Shown here piece after piece: positions 1-9,647 of a DNA stretch of 64,000 nt (position 1 is the stretch's first letter; every line of letters begins with the position of its first letter). This DNA comes from Bathymodiolus brooksi (taxonomy: Eukaryota; Mollusca; Bivalvia; Mytilida; Modiolidae). Below the pieces are notes generated by a model. It was not told the DNA's origin and made no database searches. It was given only the letters and a program-made list of their open reading frames with translations. Location of the stretch: positions 85,363,095 through 85,427,094 of the forward strand of contig OY804579.1 of the NCBI GenBank assembly GCA_963680875.1. The letters are read 5' to 3'. Made by a program: the position numbers and the translations under genes.

Positions 1-380
1 TGAAAAGTTCACGATCTAAAGTGTTTAAGTGACTGGTCACGAAGACGCTTTAATGAATGAGTATTTACGTGCTATTTCAAGGGTATTTTTGACAGCTCCT
101 ACAAACGATGAAGTGATGATTTTACTAGTCCGACAGGCAACAATAAAACGGGAATAGTTAGTCTGACGGTCTCTCTACTAGCCACGGACTAGCAAACAAT
201 AGTTAATTTCGAACCCTACATATATACAACTGTACAAACTAAATATAAAGGCACTTGGCCTTAGGATGAAAAAGTTCTGCTTCGGACAAACAGGCTGGTT
301 AAAAAACCCAAATATTTGACCTAGACGTCAAAGGTCAAGGTCACAGTGGCCTTATTTTTTTATAGGGGGGGGGGGGCTAG

Positions 381-445
381 GGGCTATGATGCTTAATGCC
401 ACTTTCAACAATATTTCTGTTATATTATGGCGGTTATTTTTATAC
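381..445 (-). repeat. SINE-A tail fragment
   Basis: Only the 3' portion of the SINE-A family is left. It carries the 'taatgccactttcaac' and 'ttatattatggcgg' segments seen in the full copies at 22074, 28340 and 48789. The tRNA-like head is absent. The rest of 1-2630 is AT-rich, has no convincing exon, and holds a G-run near 364-376. Confidence 0.6.
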
Positions 446-2187
446 ACCACACTCCGTCACATCATACTAAATATACATACAAAATATGCAATTTGTACAA
501 TACAAATCAATTATTTGACCATGTCAAGGTCACAGTGACTTTCCCAACTAAACTCAATTTTGTTGTGGGGTATAGCAATGAAAATGAAATTACAGGGTAT
601 TAACAATCACTTTTGATAATATTAATGAAGTTGGGTACTACAATTTATAAACAATTAAGGATCTTATTGAATGTACAATTTTGTATAGTAATGACAACGA
701 CCCACTTGATTCTGGAAATAATCTCATTTTTGTACTCCTACTGTATGGCTAATTTTCGTCATTCATAGAAATTTCTGCAATTCTAACGGAGACCACATCT
801 TGAAAAATAAATAATTTGTTTGTAGGAGATGAGACTTTTTAACATTGAGTTTAACCTAAAATGATATATGTTACAGTGACAATTTAGTAGTTTATCAAAA
901 ATAAAATGAAAATTAAAAAATAAAATAAAATTGGAATTATTTTTCCAGACAAGACATATGTTGTACTGTATTACATACAAACAACTTTATAGATTAGTTA
1001 AAAAAAAGAGAAAAAAAAAAAGAGAAAAACAACAACAAATTTTACTGCAAAGTTCAAAAGCCGTCGGGGAAATTGTATGTTTGATTGATCATAACGTAGG
1101 ACATTTCACTTAAGAAATTGACATTTCGATTTCGACCTGCTTCAAGGTACATCATAATCTTTAGTGTTTTCTATATATCATATCCACCCCCTATGTCAGA
1201 AATGACCACAAAACATGCCAAAATGGTTGGACCAAAAAATTTACGAAGATTCCAATTATACATAAGAAGTAGAATTGTAAATATTTAATGAGATTGACCA
1301 GGGGAACTCAATTCTAATGTATTCTTGAATCATCCAATCCATCATGATACTAGCAGGTGTTTAGGAGCCTACTTATAATTAATCTTATAAAATAAATGGT
1401 TTAGAATGATATCTTTCTCTATTAGTGCTGATATCGGCCCATAAAAGGTAAGGTCTGTTTATTTATTAACTAAATTTCCGAATTTGTAAAGAATATAGTA
1501 ATAAGTAAAGAACTAATTCTTTAATCTCATATTGCTAATTGTCAATTATTTTTTTTTAATTAATTTCTGGAACTTCTGAAGCATAGCATATAACCTCTAT
1601 TTATTCTATTATTTTATAACAGCCAAAATCACACCAAAAATAAAAACTTTTTACTGGTAGATATAATTTCAGAAATGATATGCTGCTTTATTTATTTTTA
1701 TTCCCCAATTATAAAGTAAATAAAACAAATGAGGGAAAAAATTATTTGTTACAGACACTTGTTTTCTGAACTACAGTGACAAATACAAAATAATACTATG
1801 CAATTTTAATTCAATTTCAAATCAATACAAATGATTTACTAATTATTGCTATATTCGGGACGAGAACAAGTTCATCAATATCTAAAAAATAATTAAGATA
1901 TTAAGAGAAGAATGGGACAATATGGTGGTTACAAAGTACCGATTCTTTTTCAAAATCTACAATAGAGATCTTTCACGAGCATGGAGCGTGGCACTCCCCA
2001 AATATATTACCCAATTTTATACATTGTCAAGCTTTCTGTATCCAAACCTGACAACCCCCCAACGAGAGGGCATCCCTGATCTGCCACCTGGGGACGCACT
2101 AGGAAGTTCTGTGGGTCTAGCTCTGGGAACCATCCCCAGTACCCAGCAAACCAAAACAAGGTATCAACAACTATACATTTGTATACA

Positions 2188-2235
2188 TTTGAATCTCGTT
2201 ATCTCGAAGTTCACGGGACCGTTGCAAAATTTTCA
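2188..2235. repeat. Fragment of TA-type transposon end
   Basis: This stretch matches, in reverse complement, the right end of the element at 16103-17147 (shared 'aatctcgttatctcgaag' and 'cgggaccgttgcaaaat'). No partner end is visible nearby, so it is a solo or broken copy. The ORF overlapping it (1922-2251) has no recognisable domain. Confidence 0.55.
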
Positions 2236-2636
2236 ACTTCTAATTAGATAATTACCATTTCACATAAATAATATGGAAACACACGAAATAAAATTGTTCA
2301 ATTATTTCAATATCAGTTACGGTAATTAAATATGTTCTATTGAGAGTGGAAATTAAAAATTATTAATTAATAAAATAATTTCAATATGTATAATTGAGAA
2401 GATTAATATTGCGATTGTGAAACATTCAAATAAAAACAAATATTTTTCAACAGAATATTTATCCAAAATTTCTATTTTCCAATAAAAACTATAATATATA
2501 GTTTTTGACACATAAAAATAAACATGTTCCCCTGTAGCCCCACATATCATCTTTATTTCTGTCACACTTATTATTTCCATTGACTCAAAAAGAGTGAGAA
2601 TGAGAATAAATGAAGAGGTATTTTTTTTAATTTTTC

Positions 2637-4146
2637 TATTATAGTGGATTTCCTGTACCATTTAACAAATGTATTTACCAATTACTCAATGAATATTGAC
2701 CAACTGGTATTTAAACTCCTAGAAGTCACATTGGTATTGGTCAGAAAAAGTTTAAAGTTCCTATAGTTGAGAAATCAAGTTCCTATTGTTGGGCAATCAA
2801 TGAACAATAGAACTGTGTTTTATAAACTTCTTTACTGATGAAAACTTCCTCTCTGATGAAACTTCTTTGATTTTATTTCAAGTTGAAAATTTTTTTCATT
2901 GGAATTTATTTCTTTCGTATAATTGGCATTATGCATAAGAAAATTTGATGAATAAATGCAATTACATTTATTCGCTGTTTGGTTTGTAAATTATAATTTG
3001 GTCAAATATAAAATAATGATAATAATCCTGAAAATTATTTATGAAAATCAGGTTTAATTTAGATTTTTTTTTTATAGACATTTCATCTTGTATACTATAT
3101 ATTTTGGGACTCAAAATAAAAAAAACTTACCCATTACCCTCCTATGTAATAAATATTTTTTCAAAATAGGAGTTTAATAGGTAACTTTTTTATTTTGAGT
3201 CCAAAAAATCTGTAAATATTTGCTCAAGTTCGTATATAGTATACAAGCTGAAATATCTATAAAGAAAAAAATATATAATTAAATCCAATTTTTAATAATT
3301 TTTTTCCCCTATTTTCAGAGTTGCCAAATGGACTATAAACTATGTAAATGTCTGCATTATGGATACTGCATCTTCCCAAGTCAAAGTGTTTTCGATCTGC
3401 TTCTCCTCCCCACAAACAGATGGTGAACACAATCAGATAAAAAAACACTTGACTTGTGAAGATGTGATACAGTGGATCCTTGTGTGGACTATCAATTTCA
3501 CCTTCATGCATCTTATATATAATGTCAGGGATATAAACCTGGCAAAAATATGGAATTTGGTCATTGCTGGTACATGAAATCAGTATTTTGCAATATTTGG
3601 CAAATTTGAATATTGTACATATATACATGTACTATATCCATATCTAGATATTGTTATTGTGAAAATGAGCAATTCACAAAACATTATTTTCCATATCTGC
3701 ATGAATTCCAAATATAAAAGAAGAAAAATAGAAAAATATAAATGTAAGAAAAATGTTTACCAGTTATCTAAATTAAAAACAATGGGAGTTATTTCTCAAA
3801 TTAGGAAAAGATTATAATATGATATATATATACCGTTATATAGTGCCTGTTATCAGGTATATGAAAGAAAGATAATCATTCTAATGAAGTAATTTTTCAA
3901 TATGAAATAACATCAAAAAAGTTTCATCAGAGAGAAAGTTTTCATCAGGAAAGAAGTTTAAAAACACAGTTCCTATTGTTCATTGATTGCCCAACAATAG
4001 GAACTTGATTTCTTAACAATAGGAACTTTAAACTTTTTCTGACCAACACCAATGTGACTTCTAGGAGTTTAAATACCAGTTGGTCAATATTCACTGAGTA
4101 ATTGGTAAATACATTCGTTAAATGGTACAGGAAATCCACTATAAAT
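2637..4146. mobile_element. Foldback element with ~265-bp inverted arms
   Basis: Bases 2637-2900 recur inverted at about 3880-4146, running from 'atagtggatttcctgtacca' on the left to its complement on the right. Both arms are collinear with a few substitutions and small indels. The ~1 kb loop holds a smaller nested hairpin (3066-3270) and a moderately GC-rich segment around 3300-3580 that is open on both strands. Long arms with a short unique centre are typical of foldback or long-TIR nonautonomous DNA transposons. No transposase domain was recognised and the target duplication was not determined. Confidence 0.75.
3066..3270. repeat. Nested hairpin element inside the foldback
   Basis: The two halves are inverted copies. 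'cttgtatactatat' near 3088 pairs with 'atatagtatacaag' near 3233, and 'ggactcaaaataaaaaa' near 3107 pairs with 'ttttttattttgagtcc' near 3186. The arms are about 85-90 bp with a short A+T-rich loop. It looks like a palindromic MITE that inserted into the loop of the larger foldback. Confidence 0.65.
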
Positions 4147-4538
4147 AGGGGATTTAAAGATGTTGAACAGTCCTATTTACACACAAAGTAATTTTCCTAA
4201 ACACAACTTTTACTTTGAGCCATTTGTTGCTGAACAATAAATCATGTTTAAAATAAAAGTGATAATGCAGTAAATTACTTGCCCCATTCAATTTTCTCCA
4301 TGGACATTATTTTTGTCATTTTCCAAGAAGTTGTGACTAATAGTGATTCTGAAACTTCATGGGACTTAACAGTTTATTGAGTACAGTTCCAAATAAATGG
4401 AAACGTGACCAGATATAGCATATATCGGCAACTGCAGGCTAGGGGTAGTTCCACACTTATGTTAGGGTATGAGTTATTCTCACTGTGACTTTATAAGAAA
4501 GAACAGCTGTTCATTTACCTTAACTGTGTCTATGTGAT

Positions 4539-4603
4539 TGATTGGTTGATTGATTGGAGTTCAACACCAACTTGATCAGTATTTCAGCTATATCATGGTG
4601 TTG
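4539..4603 (-). repeat. Orphan SINE/LINE-type tail
   Basis: A (GATT)-rich stretch is followed by 'caccaacttgatcag' and 'tatttcagctatatcatgg', the same 3' module that ends the SINEs here. No tRNA-like head or central domain is attached. The flanks 4147-4538 and 4604-5229 are AT-rich with nothing else supportable. Confidence 0.55.
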
Positions 4604-5229
4604 TGTATAAGTGTAAGTTGGATAGTCTCTCATATTCATTTACATTCATATCCTTTCTTACTATCGATAAACATTCTTTTGTAGGAAAAACTATATTTTA
4701 TTAAAATAGCCATGTTGATAAGATAATAAAACTGTCTAATTCATGTGAATGCTTTTATTCTGCATTTGAAAATGTAATTTGGTATGAGGATTAGAATACT
4801 ACATATCAAATAAACTTTTTTGTCTTCTTTATATAAAATATAAGATAAGTGATAGGCACTGACCGTAATAAATTGAGATTGTTGTATAATGATTTCACTT
4901 AAAATATAAGATAGGTCTTGTGCACTCAAGTCTTTTTTATGTTGGACAGACAATTCAGGATACAAACAAACTCTACTATTAAGACTGATCAAACTGTTCA
5001 CTGTTTAATCTTACTCCATTGGAGAATAAACACAATTTTCTGGCTGAAGATGAGCAACACTTGTTTGTTACCAATTAATGTCATATTTAGCAGTTTTCAA
5101 TGACACACAAATACAATAAAAGCATTTTGGGTCCAAGTAAATGCAACTTATGATTTCATGTTGTAATATCTGATTATGAAAAGAAATTTTTAAACATTGA
5201 ATGAGTGAGGGTTAACAATTCCATTGATA

Positions 5230-6016
5230 TACCGTATGGCGGGTTATTTTCACGGGGTGCAAATTTTCCCGTATTTTAGCGGTCCTTCCAAAAACGCCAA
5301 AATAAATTCCGCTAAATTAACATTTTGAAGTGAAGTACTTTCAGCTATATTCAGATGTTTTTTTATAATTCTGTACATACATAACTGTATACAATGAGAC
5401 AATATTGATTAATGCTGACATTTTTACACTTTCATGGTTTACAAGTAAAATCTGAATTAAATTCACACGTATAGACTATAGTTAGTTTTTCATTGATAGA
5501 AGATTTGTTAATTTGTCACACGGTTTTCCAATAGTAATCAAATGTTACTGACAAAACAACATGTCAATGATTAATTAACATCAAAGACATACCAACAGGT
5601 TCATAAAATCAACCAATTATATTTATTGATTAACAGATTAAAGTGTCATATTGGCTATACTGTTATTTAATCCAGTAATTTATAAATAAATTTTGTAGTA
5701 ATTTTTGCAAACAAATATTTACTCCCGATTTTTTTTTCATGAGATTTCCTTCCGCCTCAAATTATATATGGAGGTAAAACTGAGAAATGTCATCCTGTGT
5801 ACAAATTTCGTCAACATTTTAATAATAAATATTTTTTAATAAAGATTTGTATTTGTGGCAGAAATTTAAGGTTCAATGCATCACTTAGCATCCGCCAAAA
5901 TGTTTGTTTGCATCACTTAGCATCTGCCAAATTTAAAAACGCCAACATTTTTCGCAAACATTTTTGACTCAAAATTGCCAAATTTTACACCCACGAAAAC
6001 AACCCGCCTTATGGTA
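5230..6016. mobile_element. TIR element ending in GGCGGGTTATTTTC
   Basis: The left end reads 'taccgtatggcgggttattt' and the right end is its imperfect complement ('aacaacccgccttatggta'). Both are followed inward by runs of 'gccaaaat'/'ccgctaaa'-like motifs in inverted relation. Length is about 790 bp with no transposase ORF, so it is nonautonomous. The imperfect ends indicate an old insertion. Confidence 0.7.
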
Positions 6017-7219
6017 TCAACAAAACTAACAATCACCTATAACCTCAAACCATTGAATACAAAAAAGACAGGGAAAGAAACAAATGTATGGTGAAATCTA
6101 GGTCCTGGCTTGGGAAAGGCACAAAAATGTGGCAGGGTTAAACCAGTAAATGAGTCCCCTAACGATATTTAAAAAAAAATATTTCTACTTAGCTGGGACT
6201 TTATTAAAAAAGGTTGCTCTCTGACAAAAGTTCACTTTATTTTGGTGTATGAAAATCCCATAATGAATCAGTTTTTGAACTGGTGAATTGTTAATGTTTC
6301 AAAAAAAAAAAATTCTACTTAGTCAGGACTTAAACAAAAAAAAGTTGCTCTCTAACAAAGTTCAATCCTCCATACACAACAATTCAGTTTTGACCTTTCC
6401 AGTTACTCAAGAAATGCTCGAAAATATTGTTGCATTGAAAAAAAAAGAAAAAAAAAGAAAGGAAAATCTCTGGTATCAAATACTCAAGTGCTCAAAATTA
6501 AGTAATATTTATATCACGGTTTTCATAGTTAAACGGTAAAACAATCTAAACATGAAACCACGCAATATCACATCTAGGTCGTTGATTATTGCACAGCTCT
6601 CTGAGAGTAATAAAACTACAGTTCAGATTTAAAGTGTGCAATATCTCGTATTTGCATGTATTATTTCATAGTTCTTAGCCATTGCTTACATTCTGTTATA
6701 TAAACCATAAAAAGAAAAGAAAAAGAATGTTACAACACTCTTTTATTCCATCCATCATATCAGCTATCAGATATTTTATCAGGCCGAAGTGATGGATAAA
6801 ATAAAAGACTGATAATGTTGATCACCAATCAAAATTATTCAATCAATACATTTCTTATTATAGAAACAGATATTTTCATTGGAGTAAATTTCCTTTTTAT
6901 TGTAGGAATAACAACATGTATTTGATTGCGACAATTTTGTTGTTGTCTAAATCAATAATGAATATGACAATTTATATTAAATACATAAAACGTTGGGTCA
7001 AAAATTCATTGTTATTGTTAAGTTACAGACAAGGTACAACATAATAATGTACAACGTTCAACCTAACGATGTCCAACGTAAATAACATAATTAGAGAAGC
7101 TAATGAACAAATATATAAATATCTTTATTTAATCGGCAGAAAATATCACGTCGATTAATAATTCATGATCACTAATATTTAGTGGTGTCAAAATTTTGAC
7201 GTATTTTGGCTTTTGGATT

Positions 7220-7249
7220 AAAAAAAAAAGGGGGGGGGGGGGGGGGGGG
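7220..7249 (+). repeat. A10-G20 homopurine run
   Basis: Ten A residues are followed directly by twenty G residues. A G-run of this length can form a G-quadruplex or triplex and is also prone to assembly length error. It lies in gene-free DNA. Confidence 0.8.
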
Positions 7250-7423
7250 CAGGCAATCTCAGACAATTCATATGACAAAATAATAGAGATTTGATAATTA
7301 AATAGGCAAAATATTTTCATATTTATTTTCTAGAGTAGACAAATAATTAAACTTTAAGACATTACAAATTAATCCACTATAGAGAAATTAGCTAATATGT
7401 TACAAAAGATAACAGAATATTAA

Positions 7424-7478
7424 TTGATTGATTGGTGTTTAATGCCAACTTTAGCAATATTTCAGCTATATCATGACG
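7424..7478 (-). repeat. Orphan SINE/LINE-type tail
   Basis: 'ttgattgattggtgtttaat' is followed by 'gccaactttagcaatatttc' and 'agctatatcatga'. It is the same 3' module as at 4539 and 9371, again without a head. Confidence 0.55.
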
Positions 7479-8206
7479 TGAATAAATTTTATTTAATAAT
7501 AGACGATAACAGAATATAATATACCGACAGTTAACAATGTCCAATAAAAAAATAAAATAAAATGAAAACCAAAAATACCACACTGTCGGAACATATTCCA
7601 AAATCAGATATCAAATATCAAAATCATAGAAATAGGTAAAATCGATAACTCTAAAATGCAAATACATGACGGCTCATTTTCGTGGCTTGGTACAGGCACT
7701 TCAATAAAAACTGGCGAGGTTAAACTGGTTTTATTGGTCCATACCAATTGACTTCTAAATGATTATCTGCAAAATTACTAGATTACGATGGTAAAGTGTC
7801 AGTTCAAATACCCATAAGATGATATGAGATTACAAATATCATTGATAAGTTTGTATTAAGAGTTTATCCATTTAAAACAAAATTTTACATTTCTGGCGAT
7901 GTCAGATGAGAAAATATTGGAACGATAATGATCAGTCATATGACATGACTCAACAGTAATTAAGATTGGAATACGACTGTTAAAACTATTGACATTCAAG
8001 AATCTTCACATATATATTTTTGTACTTTAACGATCACAATATTTTTTCATCTTTTTGGAAAGCTTTGTACAATCTATAGGAAGTGGGGAAAAAAGTACAT
8101 ATGAAACACCGAGTTTAAATGTAGGAGTTTCCTGTTTCAAAGACAGCTCTTGTTTTTTAATGACATTTATTCAAAGAGGCCAATAATTCCTTCAAAACAA
8201 TGCCAT

Positions 8207-8263
8207 GCTATAGCTGAAATACTGCTTAAGTTGGCATTAAATACCAATCAATCAATCAATCAC
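8207..8263 (+). repeat. Orphan SINE/LINE-type tail, opposite orientation
   Basis: 'gctatagctgaaatactgc' followed by 'ttaagttggcattaaatacc' and (AATC)n is the tail module in + orientation. It ends in the (CAAT)-type microsatellite on which such tails typically terminate. Confidence 0.55.
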
Positions 8264-8874
8264 CCTTCAAAATAACATCTATTTTGCTAAAACAATATTC
8301 ATATCTTCATATGCTTATAAGCAAGCATATAACGATTTAGCCAAATAAAACATGTATTATGTCCTGAGGTACAATGTTGGAATATGACCCCAAACAAAAG
8401 AAGAAGATATTTTTGAGGATCATCATTATTTCTTCCTGTCAAAGTTTGGTTTCAAAATACCAATTATATTTGCTACTGATAAACAAAAGAGATTTTCAAC
8501 AAAATAAAAACTACTCAACTTTTTGCTCATTCTCCTGAGAAAATGGAAAAAAATAATCTGAACATAAAAGAAAGCATGCTAGATGTATTTGTCAAGTTGC
8601 CCTTTGTATCTCTAAATCATAGAGGAACTTCCTAATACATATTGAAGGGACATTATTCCTATAATTGTTGACAAAGCATTTAAGTTTTCAAATTAAAGTG
8701 AGATATTGCTAATAAAAAAAAATGCATATAGACTGTATAACTTGGTAAGAATCCATCAAGGAATTAATTTATTTGTAAACTAACAAAGATATACATATGC
8801 AACTTTGTGAGTGGACAATTGTTGAACAAAAATTGAACAATTTTCCACTGTGTCATGCCAAGAACAAGCTACAT

Positions 8875-9205
8875 TGATGATGCTGATGTCTGCATTGTAC
8901 TAGACAAACACGCTTAGTTGGATTTTGATAGTGCTAGTTCACTGAAACATCAGTATGCAAGTAGACGTATTGCTCCACTCGAACACATTATCCTGATTCC
9001 GAGCCAACCAGTCTTTGCTCTTTCTCCTTAATGCTGGATGCTTAGCAGAGAAACAACAAATAACAATGTCACACTCTTTGATTGAATGTGACAATGCTGC
9101 ACTTGAGACTAGCCGACAATGCTGCACTTGAGACTAGCCGACAATGCTGCACTTGAGACTAGCCGACAATGCTGCACTTGAGACTAGCATGCTAACCACT
9201 ATACA
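8875..9205 (-). mobile_element. SINE-B copy with internally amplified head
   Basis: It aligns with the SINE-B copies at 11463, 14709 and 50355 through 'gtactagacaaacacgctta', 'gctagttcactgaaac' and 'ctttgctctttctccttaat'. The tRNA-like head lies at the right end in reverse complement. In this copy a 25-bp piece of the head ('gcacttgagactagcc') is present four times in tandem at 9090-9189. Confidence 0.7.
9090..9189. repeat. 25-bp x 4 tandem repeat in SINE-B head
   Basis: Identical 25-bp units start at 9090, 9115, 9140 and 9165 (core 'gctgcacttgagactagcc'). The single-copy counterpart in other SINE-B elements is 'gcacttgaggcaagcac', so the array grew from the anticodon-arm part of the tRNA-like head. 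Confidence 0.85.
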
Positions 9206-9370
9206 AAAGATGCAACACAGCTAAAAACAATATTTAGCAATTTGTGTCTTCTTTAAATCATGTTTTGGATTGTGGGATATAATTTTCACTGGTCACAGCC
9301 CAACAAACATTTACACCATGGCATAGCCATGTAATTATATAATGTACCATAAAAGATGGCTTTAGATTGT

Positions 9371-9426
9371 TGATTGATTGATTGGTGTTTAACACCAACA
9401 TTAGGAGTATTTCAGCTATATCGTGG
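9371..9426 (-). repeat. Orphan SINE/LINE-type tail upstream of neuropeptide exon
   Basis: 'gattgattgattggtgttta' then 'acaccaacattaggag' and 'tatttcagctatatcgtggc'. It ends about 54 bp before the acceptor of the first coding exon of the neuropeptide gene, so it sits near the branch-point region of the upstream intron. Confidence 0.6.
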
Positions 9427-9480
9427 CACCGGCTTTAGAAATAAGCTACAAACTGAAATAAATATTGTTTACTTCTCTAG

Positions 9481-9647
9481 AAAGTCAAGCCATGAAATCT
9501 GCTGTTGTTCTAACATTACTATGGTTGGTTTGTTCCACGACGTCACAGAGTTATCACTTCAGTAATGGATGGAATCCTGGGAAACGGTCATCACCTACGT
9601 GTACCTTCAACCCGTACGTTAAGTCTATGATATTCAAACTTATTGAG
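9481..9647 (+). CDS. Neuropeptide coding exon 1 (signal peptide, hormone)
   Basis: Acceptor ...cttctctag at 9480, 11 nt of 5' UTR, ATG at 9492, and donor gag|gtaagt after 9647. It encodes residues 1-52, including the hormone QSYHFSNGWNPG and KR. The last 17 bases of the exon plus 5 bases of the donor recur at 9882-9903. Confidence 0.85.

Larger units (their letters stand above)
6017..8206. other. Gene-free AT-rich interval with short repeats
   Basis: No exon-like segment is supportable here. Recognisable pieces are two copies of a short dispersed repeat ('ttgggaaaggcac' at about 6110 and 'cttggtacaggcac' at about 7685, also at about 14018), a hairpin pairing 'tcttttattcc' near 6741 with 'ggataaaataaaaga' near 6792, an orphan SINE tail at 7424-7478, and the A/G run at 7220-7249. 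Confidence 0.5.

Noticed and set aside
783..1113. Overlapping 60-65-codon ORFs on both strands
   Set aside because: Low-complexity A/T sequence (K- and F-rich translations) with no other evidence.
1922..2251. 109-codon + strand ORF with a GC-richer middle
   Set aside because: No recognisable domain, no splice support, and its 3' part overlaps a transposon-end fragment.
9465..9491. Upstream in-frame ATG at 9465 as start of the neuropeptide
   Set aside because: A good acceptor (tttacttctctag) ends at 9480, and the residues it would add do not improve the signal peptide. The start at 9492 gives a standard one.
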